In this document: positions 1 through 10,598 of the stretch, in pieces
Numbering within the stretch: the stretch's first letter is position 1
Layout of the letters: the number at the start of each line of letters is the position of its first letter
NCBI GenBank assembly: GCA_030544215.1
Contig: JARZZO010000013.1
Span: forward strand, 43,907,196-43,971,195
Direction: 5' to 3'
Length of the DNA: 64,000 bases
From: Zantedeschia hybrid cultivar
Lineage: Eukaryota > Streptophyta > Magnoliopsida > Alismatales > Araceae
Notes under the pieces: model-generated
What the model was told of the DNA's origin: nothing
The model's input: the letters and a program-made list of their open reading frames with translations, nothing else
Databases searched by the model: none
Position numbers and translations under genes: made by a program

Positions 1-360
1 TGGTCAAACAAATTGTTCCTATAAGTAGTAATTTTCAGGATTTAGGATATATTGTTTAAGAGAACAAACAGATCCACCATAATGATATCACATATAGAAC
101 TGAGATACATCGGATGAAGCAGAGAAATGCCCCCGGGTCCCAAATTATCACAGGATATCTTTAAAGCTTAAAGGAACGTACTATCAAATGGTTATGACAC
201 TTACAATGTTGTATTGTACTGAATGTTGGATAGTGAGAAAAGAACACAAACAACGCATCACCGAGACAAGGATATTGAGATGGATATGTGATATGTAATA
301 AATCTAAAGAAGATAAGATTTGGAATATTGTTACTGAAGCAAATCGACAACCCCAGGTTT

Positions 361-640
361 ATATTTATAGAACCAATATAGGCATGGAATGGCTCATGAA
401 TACCCACCACATGACTAAACAGCTTTCATCAAACACCCCCACTTACAGTGATGAGTAGTGTTGTACAACAAGCCAAATGGAGACAAACCACGGAGCAAAT
501 CAGCTCAAGTACCATGTTACTGAACTGAACTGTTACCCTGAAAATTGACTTACTGAGTGAAAAGGCCTGGAACTAATGTAGGTAAGGAGTGGCTCATGAG
601 TACCCATTGTGGAGCTAAGCAGCTGTTCGCTTCCTGATAT
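361..640. repeat. Degenerate direct repeat pair, about 200-bp period
   Basis: Two related stretches lie about 200 bp apart. One is near 370-425 (core GGCTCATGAATACCCACC). The other is near 565-625 (core GGCTCATGAGTACCCATT). Both are preceded by a GAAC(C/T)AAT-like segment and followed by (C/T)TAA(A/G)CAGC. No coding sequence is visible in the first 700 bases. This looks like old tandemly duplicated repeat sequence of unknown class. Confidence 0.5.
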
Positions 641-697
641 CCTCTCCACCTTTTTATTTGAATGGGCGGATTAAATATAGGTGGGTATTTTTGGGTG

Positions 698-1890
698 GAC
701 TATGAGGACTTAGGATGAGCCCTCAGAGATTATGAGACTTCAGATCAAGCGAGGATCCGAGAACTTGACCGCTTCCCCACTGACCTTGGCCAGTGTTAAT
801 TACATCAATCAACTGATCGACAACCCTTGATTAACCGTCCAGTGATGCCCTTAAAGAGAACTCAACCACAAAGTATGCAGTTCAAGTATTGAAAGCACTA
901 TTTGAATTAATCCCCAAAGCTTTACCATGGCTTAGGATGGATTCCAGATGATTCAAAAGGCTTTTAAGCAGGTTTAGGTTGATTTCGGGTATTATAAACC
1001 CAAAAGGATATTTTGGTAATTGTGCATAGGCGAAGGGTATACTAACACTAGGGTCATTTTAGTGTTTGTGATGAGTTTTAACGGATTGGGAAGGTTTTAG
1101 AACCCTATGATATGTTTTTAGGCTGTTTTGGGTGTTTTGGGGCTGCAGGGTGTTTAGAACCCGACCTAGCTATCTCCTCCTAATTGGATTATGATTTGGA
1201 ATCCTGCATGATGATTTCGGTCTTTTTGTTTTTATCTGGAGAAATATAGGTCGGTTTTACATATATTTTATTTATTGAACTATGAGAGCTTAGGATTAGC
1301 CCTCAGAGAATCCGGGACTTCGGATCAGGCGAAGATCCAAGTTTATAACCTCTCTCCACTGACCTCAGTCAATGTTAATTAATCGAGCAACCACTCGACA
1401 ACCCTTGATTAACCGTCCGTATGATGCCCTTGAAACAATTTATACTACCACTCAACATTCATGCAAGTGAAAGATAGCTTTTAAATCCTTGGTCTCACCC
1501 AAGTTATGATGGGTTTATTATTGATTAGGAGACTTTTTAAAAAGATTTTGGATTAACTCCGAGTTATCTAGATTGATTCCAAGTATTTTAGACCCATAAG
1601 GGTATTTTCATAATTATGCCAAATTGGAGGGTGCAGAGGTATTATGGTCACTTTAGTGTGTGAAATGATTTTTACTGATTTAGGGAGATTTCAAAACCTT
1701 AGGAGGTGTTTTAAAGTTATTTTGAGTGTAGTTGAGTTGTAAGGGTATTTTGGTAATTTTACCCATCTTATTAAAGTTTGGAGGGTATTTTGGGCATCGA
1801 AGAAGTTTTGATATTTTTAAGAATTTTCTGTGATTTTTACAGATTTTTATCATGAATGGGGGTATTTTTATAATTTCATTAAGTTCTAGG
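698..1890. repeat. Degenerate tandem duplication (about 585-bp unit) of LTR-like sequence
   Basis: Unit 1 starts near 700 and unit 2 near 1285. Each opens with a TATGAG(G/A)(A/G)CTTAGGAT-type segment and continues through a CGACAACCCTTGATTAACCG segment at about 818 and 1396. Each then has matching 'GGGTATTTTGGTAAT'-type T-rich sequence. The blocks diverge by substitutions and indels. The same T-rich sequence recurs at 3870-4260, so the whole 1-5880 region is probably a pile-up of related decayed LTRs. No open frame of note is present. Confidence 0.5.
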
Positions 1891-2539
1891 GGGGTTGGTC
1901 ATTTTAGAATTTTATATGTATTTTCAGATTTATTTTCTTTCTGTTTTTAAACTGTTTTTTCTTATTTTTAACCAATTTTTGTATTTATTATGTTGATTTC
2001 TTAAGTAGATAAGTATTTTTTATGGTCAATTATTTTTAATTATTATTTTTATGTTTTTTTACTGATTTTCATTGCATTTTCATTAATTATTGTATTTTAG
2101 TAATTAATTAAGGTTATTAATTAATCTTAATTAATTTATATTTATGTCTAGGTTTTAATTATCCCTCCTATGTTTAGGGATGAGACCAAGATTAGGATAC
2201 ATAGGTTTCTTTATATTTTTTTAAATCAGATTTTTAAAGTGCTTAGGAAATTAATTATATGTGTTAAAAAATTAATACATGATATTAATTATTTAAACTT
2301 ATGACACACACATGCATACAATTTGACATCAAAGAGTCCTTTCATTATTTCGGCAAAACTTCGCCTTATAAAGAAGACTTTTACAACAAAGAAATCGGCA
2401 GAGCTTCCCCTTAGGAATAAACCTTAGGTAGAGAGCCCTCCGGGACGAGGGGATCCTCCAAAACGTAGCAAACCCGAGTAAAAGACACTAGATTTGGTCT
2501 TCAACGCAGCAGAACCCTCTCAAAATTTTCCCACTTTAA

Positions 2540-3660
2540 GCGTATGGAGTGGGGTGTGGTGTGTGTGTCTGCAATGAGGGCCTTGGGGTCCTATTTATAG
2601 GCCAAAATTTGGACCCGGTGGGGGGTGCCACCGGGGAAGCCCACGGTGGGGGGTACCCACCGGTTTGCTCCTCTCCCCCCCTCTTTTCTTTTCTTTTTTT
2701 TTGTTTAATAAGGGTAAGAGAAGAGAGAGAGTGGAGGGGCCCCAAGGGGGGGGCACCGGTTTGGACCCCCCACCGATTCTGAGAGCAAACCGGTGGGGCT
2801 TCCCCCCTTTTTTGTTTGTTCATTTTAATAGGGCTTAGCCCATTAATTGCCCCACTTTTTGGCCAAGTGTGAAAGGGGTTAAGATGGGTTCTCTCTTAGT
2901 GGAAAATTTAATGAGGGTTTAGTAGGATTCTTAACTAGATGAAAGTTTAAGAATTCATTAACTCCCCCCCCCCTTTTTTTTTATTTTTTAACTTTGAATT
3001 TTGAAATAGAGAGGGAGGGAACCCCCCACCGGTTCCTCCCTTGGAACCGGTGGGGGGGCATCAACCAGTGGGGGGGGGGCCCCACCGGTTCCCCCCCCCC
3101 TTCTCTCTCCCCTCCCTCTTTTTTATTTAAACAAAGGGAGAGAGAGAGAGAGGGGACCACTTAACCATTTTTCTATTTTGGGAAAGTTTTCCTCTTTGGG
3201 CTGCAGGTCTTTGGGCCCTGTGGGACTGATTTTTTTTAGGCCCATTTGAACCTCTTATTGGGCCTTCATATCGGGTCCCTTATTGGGCCTCTTATTGGGC
3301 CTACACACCTTGATATTAGGCCTCCATTGAGGCTGTTTTGGGCTCATTTTGGGGCTGTTTTGAGTCCATTTCGGGACTGTTTTGAGCCCCTATTTCGTAG
3401 CGTTGGGAGTATTTTTGTTGTTGCATTTTAGGGCCCCCGATTGGGCCCATTTATTGAAGCCATCAAGCCACTCAAGGGGCAGCATATAGGAGCTTCAAGG
3501 GCTATTCTTGGACAGCATATAGGAGCAATTCCGGGCTGTTTTAGGCCTTTTGCGGGAGTTCCGATTAAGGCATCTTGGCCTAGGTATATCCTTTGCTCCA
3601 TTGCCTTCCTAATGCGTGCATATAGGCCTATGCATTCACATGCATATAGGAAGGTCTTCA
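2540..3660. repeat. Low-complexity C/G-rich and GGGCC-repeat tract in decayed LTR-like DNA
   Basis: This tract is made of ACCGGTGGGG/CCCCACCGGT blocks, C and G homopolymers and polypyrimidine runs. From about 3230 it becomes repeated TTATTGGGCC(T) words. A CTATTTATAGG box at about 2591 resembles the TATA region of a plant LTR. A similar layout (TTACTTATAGG then ACCGGTGG blocks) recurs at 4980-5680, which suggests a second copy. Open frames here are composition artefacts. Confidence 0.45.
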
Positions 3661-3859
3661 TTTAACATGGACCTCCATGCTTGTGTATTTTTCATCATTT
3701 CTACATAACATAGGCTTGTGCTAATATGCACATATGCCATGCCATGCATGTTTTCCACAACATAAACGTACATCGTCGTGAGTATATGCCATGTGTTTTT
3801 TTTTTGTATCGCACAATCATGTGCATATGTATGCTTTGAACAATGTCATTGTGCATGAA

Positions 3860-4300
3860 AAAATTTCGGGTCAACACAGGGGTATTTTGGTAATTTATAA
3901 AAGTTTCAGGTTTTAAGGGTACTTAGTATGCTTTAAGTGATTTAACATTTTTATGATTTTTAATAATTTTAGTGCATTAGGAGTATTTTGGTAATTTTCC
4001 TCATTTCTTAAGATTTTGAGGATATTTAGGGTATGTCGGGTGATTTTTACATTTTTAGGATTTTTTGTGATTTTTACATATTTTTGTAGATGGAGGGGTA
4101 TGTTAGTCATTTTTAAGATTTCGAGGACATTTAAGGTCATTTTAAGGTTCAGAGGGTATTTAAGGTATGTTGAGGGGTTTTTACATTTTTTAAGATTTTT
4201 CTGTGATGTTTACCGATTTTTATCATGAGAATGGTATTTTGGTCATTTAGCTTAATTCTATGATTGAGTGGATTATTAAAGATTGAGGGCATTTAGGTCC
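3860..4300. repeat. Second copy of the T-rich LTR-like segment
   Basis: The segment is a string of 'GGGTATTTTGGTAATTT' and 'TTTTTACATTTTTAGG' words matching the texture and order of 1600-1890. This supports a direct repetition of the LTR-like unit about 2.3 kb downstream. There is no coding content. Confidence 0.4.
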
Positions 4301-4979
4301 TTTTGGAGCCATTGGAGTCATTAGATTATTCACTTGGGCTAGTGTCCCGTATTTAATTCATTGTAGGTGACATGCATGTTTGGTTGATTTGAAGGTATTT
4401 TAGGACTTGGGTTAAGGTAGGTGGTGAGTCCAACGTCAATTTGGTCATTTGGACAGCACCCCAAAATCAAGGGGCAGCTTATTGGGCTTTAACAAATTGC
4501 ATCGCACATACCGAGCATGATGAATTTTTTCCCTTTTTTCTTACATGCTGCTACATTATTTTCTTATTTTTAATGATTCCTAAGACCATGTACTACATAT
4601 ATGAGTGCTTTAAACAAATTGATGATTCTTGATCATGATCAGTATTTCTCAAGGTCTTATATATGATTATCTTAGATATTTTATTTAGTTTCCTCATTTT
4701 GTCATTTTCTTCCTTCACGGTGTTGTATGGGAGAAACACATCGCCTCAAACGCCCAGGCAATCGCCTAGGCATTTGAGGCTGAGGCAAACCCTTGGTCGC
4801 CTCGCTCGCCTCTCGCCTTTGACTATATAGAGTATGAGTGCACCACACAAAACCTGCACAAAAAAAAACCCTTGAAGGTGTGCACTCTTGAGTGGAATGC
4901 AGCAGAGCTTTCCCTTGGCCTTTTGATGACCTCTTCGTTTTATGCTCCATTCGTTTTTTGCAAGTTGAGCCCCTTGGGG

Positions 4980-5680
4980 GTTACTTATAGGATGGAGGGG
5001 CCTTCACCGTTGGGGGATCATGAAACCGGTGCCACCCCCTAACGGCAATAAATGGCCAATGAGAGAGGGAGCTGTGAGAGACTAAGAGGGAGTGTGAGAG
5101 GGGGAGTAAGTGAGAATGAGAGAGGGGAAGGGGCCGGTGGGCACCCCCACTGGTTGCATTAACCGGTGGGGGGGTGCGACCGGTGGGCACCCCCACTTCC
5201 TTCTCTATTTAATAAAAAAGGAACCCCCCCTTCTTCTCTCCATAAGTAATCAAGGGGGCAAAAGGCACAAAACCCTCATTAATAGGGGGGTATTAACCCC
5301 TTTTTCTCACTTAGTTTGACCCACTAATGGTACTCATTGGGTCTTAACTCTCCTCTTTCTTGGTTAGTGGGGAATTAAACCTACTTCTTTTTCACCAAGA
5401 TATCATTAAAACCAGGCCATTAATGGCCAATTAAATCTCTCCCTCCATCTCTTCTTTTTTTTTTCTTTATAAAGGGAAGACAACCCCTCCACCGAAACTG
5501 GTGGACCCACCACCACCACCAGTTCCTCCTCTCTCCCTCTTTTTTTCCTTCTCTTCTTGCATTAATGGCGAGGAAACCCCCCCCCCAAACACACCGGTGG
5601 GTTTCAATGGGAATCAGTGTATGTGTGTGTGTGTGTGTGGTGGTGGGGGGGGGGGGGGGGGGGGGGGGGGAGGTCCTTTG
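4980..5680. repeat. ACCGGTGG-rich low-complexity tract ending in (GT)n-(G)n
   Basis: GGTGGGCACCCCCAC/ACCGGTGGGG blocks and polypyrimidine runs lead to a (TG)n run at about 5620-5640. An almost pure G run of about 28 nt follows at 5643-5671. The open frames across it are compositional. Confidence 0.6.
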
Positions 5681-5891
5681 TGTTCTTTTTTTCTTTCATT
5701 CTTTCATGCCCCTGTAAAAAAAACTGTCCAACAGCAGCTTTCTCCAAGCATAAAGTTGGGAACTTAGGACTCAGAAGTAGCTCGATTGATGCAAAGGGGA
5801 AGAACAATAGGTATGGATAACTTGGGCACATGCATCGTCATCCAAATTCAGTGCATGTTAGAAGATACAACTAGATTCACGTGGACATGGC

Positions 5892-6558
5892 TAGGGGTGT
5901 TCACTATTTGGTTCAACCCGAAAAACCAAACTAAACCAAAATTTCGGTTTGGTTCGGGTTGACACAAGGTTCGGTTTGCAAATATCACAAACCGTAGAAA
6001 CCGATCCAAACCGTTGAAACCGAATTATCCATTTTTTTATTTAATTTTGCTTTGGGCTAAGGCCCACGATCATGCAACCATTGAGTTTTATTGTTTTTAT
6101 TTAATTTTGCTTTGGGCCAAGGCCCACGATCATGTAACCATTGGGGTGCACGTTATTTAACATTTTAAAATCAGGTTGCTTTGGGCCAAGGCACACGATC
6201 ATGCGCCCAGCTGGAGCTTTTATAGGATGTTAGCCGCGACAGGTTTTTGTTTCCCACGATCTAGGACTAAAAGGAATGGTACTGAGCGGCTGTGAAGTTT
6301 AAAAGTGTGGAAACCGGGTTTTAGTCTGATATCGCCAGAAGGAAAAAACGTCATGCTCAGGATTTCTATAAAGACAACCCCACTGCACCTTGAACGCATC
6401 ACTTGGAAGATGCCTAGGCTCGAGTCCGGTTCAGACCAACACGAACCGAATAAAACCGATTTTATTCGGTTCGGTTTGGTTCGGTTTCTACATTCATTCG
6501 GGTCGGTTCGGTTTGACAAAATTTCCTCATAAACCAAACCGAACCGTGAACACCCCTA
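5892..6558. mobile_element. hAT-type MITE, 667 bp, with exact 8-bp target duplication
   Basis: The terminal inverted repeats read TAGGGGTGTTCA at the left and TGAACACCCCTA at the right. The subterminal parts are rich in GGTTCGGTTTGG-type words on opposite strands. The flanks carry an identical 8-bp duplication, GACATGGC (5884-5891 and 6559-6566), the hAT hallmark. Inside are three copies of a roughly 65-bp unit centred on CTTTGGGC(C/T)AAGGC(C/A)CACGATC (about 6048, 6108, 6178). No transposase is present, so it is non-autonomous. Confidence 0.9.
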
Positions 6559-6599
6559 GACATGGCAAAAGGGCTTGATGAAGGCCTAAATGAGACAGG

Positions 6600-7550
6600 C
6601 CTAAAATGAGACATTTTTATGACATAGTAAGAAGGTTCATGCTTTCATATGAACATTGAAATCAATAGAATAAATTGGTGGGGGAAGATCGATCCATATT
6701 GTCAAAACATTTTTCCTTCTGTAAAGCCATAATATATGCCTTCACTATTCACCATGATTCAACTTCCCTCGCCTCCTTGGCTCCTTGCACATTTTGAATT
6801 ATCTCTCTCTCCTTCACTACACAGTACACACCCTTCACTGTCAATTTTAGGGTCAAGATACCAAGAAGACTCCATCCCACATACATTCGCAAAAGAAATA
6901 AGTAAATATATGAGATATATGGTATTTATTCTTACTGCCAATTCTCATATCATCACATATTCCATGGTTTTGGCAAATTAAATTTCCACCAGCACCTGCC
7001 CTCCCTTTCCTTGGCCCAAAGCAAACAGTAATAAATTTTAACCATAGCTCAGTTCAACTTTTTTTAGTCTACCTTTACGTTGTTACATGTTTGTTTATAC
7101 AGTTAAGCATAACAACGGGGAACTACAACCATTGTAAGAGAGTTTCATGCATTATCATGTTAAAACATTTTGTATGCATCCATAATGAATATGTACAAAG
7201 CTTGAAATTGTTTTTGACGAGAGGAAGGAATTTGGCATCCACAAAAAATACACTTAAGTGACTAAACAGATGATTCATGATGCTGTATGATCTACACCTA
7301 TATATGGAGAAATATACAGCATGCAGCAAATTAATGAACAATAAGTAAAGCATTGAAGCCTCAAGGGTTAAGACATTCCTAACAACATAGTGTTTCAGTA
7401 TTGAATGCAACACCTCTGACGCAACTCTGAGTTCTGTTTCTAAGATTCGTTCATTTACCTTTTTAAGCTTATATGAAGATACGCTTAAAAAAATAACTGA
7501 AAGTTGATGCAAATGATGGGATAATAACCGTATTCCTAAATTAGCTTACA
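6600..7550. other. Unassigned AT-rich sequence
   Basis: I see no recognisable gene or element. The minus-strand frame at 7123-7512 has no recognisable domain and sits downstream of the candidate gene fragments described at 7560-9122. Confidence 0.4.
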
Positions 7551-7559
7551 TGTTACTTA

Positions 7560-9122
7560 CAAGATGAGACCCATTTGCATTTAGCATTGAAGCATCGGGA
7601 TAAACAGAAAAAGAATTCAAAGTGGATGTCTGAATAGAGACCTTGTACACAGCATTCTTTCAGCACTGGGTTTTTGCGTTGGCAGAGAAAAAAGAAAGTT
7701 TGAACTCAGAAATTTATCTTGACATGAGAAGTTATCATGTGCATTGGCATGTTGAGACCAATTCACTTTAGGAGGCTTGTCTTCGCACGTTGCATTCCTG
7801 TTGAAATTGCCTCTGCTATTTAGGAAACCATACAAGAAATAATCAATAAAGAGTGAGTATTGAGGGAACAGAAAAGGGGAATGGGGAGAGATAGGGAGGG
7901 GAGTTAAAGAGAGAGAAAGGGAATAGCACAATAGATCAAAGTAGTCAAATAGTGAAGTGAAGCCATTATAAAGAAAGGGAGATCAGTGCAGTGTTGTTCT
8001 TGCCTTGACAATGTTTCCTTAGACATCAGTCAGGTTGCCACGAGAATTACAAACATCTGGATTACAGGCATCTGGAAATGAGATATCTTTCTGTGAAATC
8101 AAAGCAACTAAACATAATTATTAAAATATAGAAACAGAAAATTAAAAAATACAGTTGGCAAGCAAACACTGTTTCCAAGCCTGTGCATGAAACAAAATTA
8201 GAATGTGTTCGATACTTCACCAAAACCTTAAACTTTAAAAGTCCAAACGTCCAAAATCGCAGCTTGAAATAAAACAAGGTCCATGTTAAAAAAGCATCGT
8301 GCGTGTTCAGCATAGCTTCCTAATGGAAGGGAGCAGTCTAGGGCTTCCATAAGTTTCAGCCTAATTATTTGCAAGATAGGATAGTAGACCTTACAAATCA
8401 TTTATGCGATATCTTAGCTTCAAATCAGAAGCTCCAAATTAGAGCTACCTAAAATTGAGGAGAAACGGAATTGGGAGAGGGGATTCGCCAGTGCGGCCAT
8501 CCAAAACCAGTTAAAAATCCACTCCCACTCCCATGTGACCTCCAAACATGGCTGCTCCAAGCCCAGCATTTTCACTATCTCTATGTTTGTTCTACAAACA
8601 CCACCAGAAACAACATAAAACAGAAATGGGACCAAAACGGCGAAACAAATCCGAGATTACGCCTCCTCCTCAGTAGCCATCAAACGAAGGTATCCAGAAT
8701 ACCAAAAACCTCCAAACAAATGAGACCGCCGACGCACCTTGATGTCATCGAAACATGCTCCTCGTCTCTTGATGCTCTCCTTCCGCCCCGGCTAGGGTTT
8801 TGGCCGACGGGGAGGGGATTTGGGCACCAAGGACCCCAAATCCCTCGAGAAGAACTGAGAAGGGTCTGGTCTCGCGCTGGTGAGGGGAGAGGCGCCTTGG
8901 AGGGGATGGAATCCGGCAAAGTGGGGTGGAGATGGTGCCGGCAGCGAGCGCCGCAGCCGCGCGCAGAGGGAAGGAGGAGGGGGGAGGCGAGGTGTGGGCA
9001 GTGGCGCGGGAGGGAGGTCTTGTTTGGGATGGATAAGAGTGGGAGGGGAGAAGGGAGAGGGAAATTTTTTTCGATTTCCCTGCTTCGTGCTTCGAATTGT
9101 GGCTGGGGGACGTGGGGGCCAC
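7560..9122 (-). pseudogene. Unrecognised minus-strand gene or decayed gene with GC-rich 5' end
   Basis: The 5' end near 9100-8740 is GC-rich. It contains an AAACCCTA telo-box-like motif (minus strand, about 8793-8801), typical of plant 5' leaders. It then reaches a good splice donor, ATCAAG|GTGCGT, with the exon edge at 8738. Further down come two acceptor-like sites. TTTCACAG (about 8092) is followed by a short frame containing FPDACNPDVCNSRGN. AATAGCAG (about 7812) is followed by a frame containing CEDKPPKVNWSQHANAHDNF. After a one-base frame change near 7660, a frame ending DASMLNANGSHL meets a GTAAGT donor at about 7563. The segments look protein-like but do not join into one frame, and I do not recognise the family. 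It could be a lncRNA, a decayed gene or a real gene whose exons I have mis-cut. Confidence 0.3.
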
Positions 9123-9149
9123 GCCCTGGCGCCTAAAGAAAAGTGAGTA

Positions 9150-10080
9150 GCGGTTTACGCGCGTGTACGTGAGATTGTTGGTTTACTTCCCAAGGGAAAG
9201 AGCCACGTCACTGGGAAACTCTCTTCACCGCGAAATGCGTTATCGGACATGACGGGGTCCGGATCCGTTGATCATGTAGTCTTCGGTCACAGGCGGCGAG
9301 AGCAGAACGCCTGATGTGGGATCCACGGGATGGGATTTTGTATATATACCCATATAAAATATGTATTTGTATATATTGTTCTGAGACACATATATTACGG
9401 TAACACCCTAACATCCTCAAAATGTGGTTATTATCTCTAAATAAATCAGAGTTGTGTATATATATATTCCTAACTTTATTAGAATTAGTCGAATGGTTCT
9501 AACATCTTTGGTTGGAGTTCATAGTATTATGATTGGAGGATATAACTACAGTCTTTCTAAATTTGCTAACAATATTTATAATAATATGTAAAAGTCAGGA
9601 GTATACATATAAAAAGTATACAAAAGTATTCTTGTCGGGCGCAGTGGAGCTGTGCCAGCATGGTGCTTAAATGACATAATAAGGATGTCAATGGTAATTG
9701 ATAACCCAATTATCCAACTGTTTATTAGTTTAATAGATAGTTTTATGATAATATTTTTGTCCTTGAGAGATTAACAGATACAAATAAATCCAAAAAAAAA
9801 TGAGAATGGATAGTCCCATTTCCGTACCTGTTATTTTGCAGTGACAGTTAAAAAATAATTATATATTAATAATATTAGTCCAAATATTAAAACTTAAGGG
9901 CTGATATCAAGTGACATGTTTTGATAAACATAATATTGACTTGGGTTCCAGCTTTATATTGTGTCAGACAAACCCTTTTAGTGTGATTTAGCTAGAATCT
10001 TAATTTTATTATATATTTTAGATGATGAGATAAGTTCAAAATTAAGTATAGTTTTATCCTTCTTAAAAGAATAATGATTC
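9150..10080. other. AT-rich intergenic DNA
   Basis: Upstream flank of the candidate gene at 7560-9122. No element or gene is recognised. Confidence 0.4.
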
Positions 10081-10352
10081 TTTTATTTATTTTTAGAATT
10101 TTTTTCTTTTTAGCCCCTATAGCCCTCCTAATCTAACTATTTACAAATAAGTCCTCACAATCTATCATGGATCAGTGAAAGGTCCCTAAAACTTACAAAT
10201 ATGCCCATGAGAATATTATAAATAAGTCCCTAAAAGGACTTATTTCTAAGAAAGTTATAGTTGTGGAAACTTATTTGTAAACAATTGAATTATGAGAAAT
10301 TATTTATATTAAAAGCTTATAGGAGTTAAAAAGTGAAAATCATGAAAATAAA
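10080..10352. mobile_element. AT-rich foldback element
   Basis: The left arm (TTTTTAGCCCCTATAGCCC..TATTTACAAATAAG) is the degenerate reverse complement of the right arm (CTTATTTGTAAAC..AGCTTATAGGAGTTAAAAA). Related words occur at 16620-16790 and 62333-62850, so it belongs to a dispersed family. No coding sequence is present. Confidence 0.6.
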
Positions 10353-10598
10353 ATCCGTAGACACCCACCCACTGCCTCCTCGTTGTTGGTGGATTGTGTA
10401 TGCCATCCCTTCATATGTAGTGGGGCCTCCGTTGTTCCCCTCCTACTATAAGCAATGGGAGGCAGCAGGGAAGGGATGGCAAAATGTGTCTATTAGCAGT
10501 CCACCATCCTAGTCGGAGAAGATGGGAAGGTGGTGGCTTAGAAAAGAAGGTCATCGGTTGGTTGGGTATTGATGCAGGGGCTGGGCGAGGAGATAAGT

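Noticed and set aside
8471..9146. 221-codon plus-strand frame
   Set aside because: It is the GC-rich antisense of the likely 5' end of a minus-strand locus, with compositional Arg/Gly-rich content and no domain.
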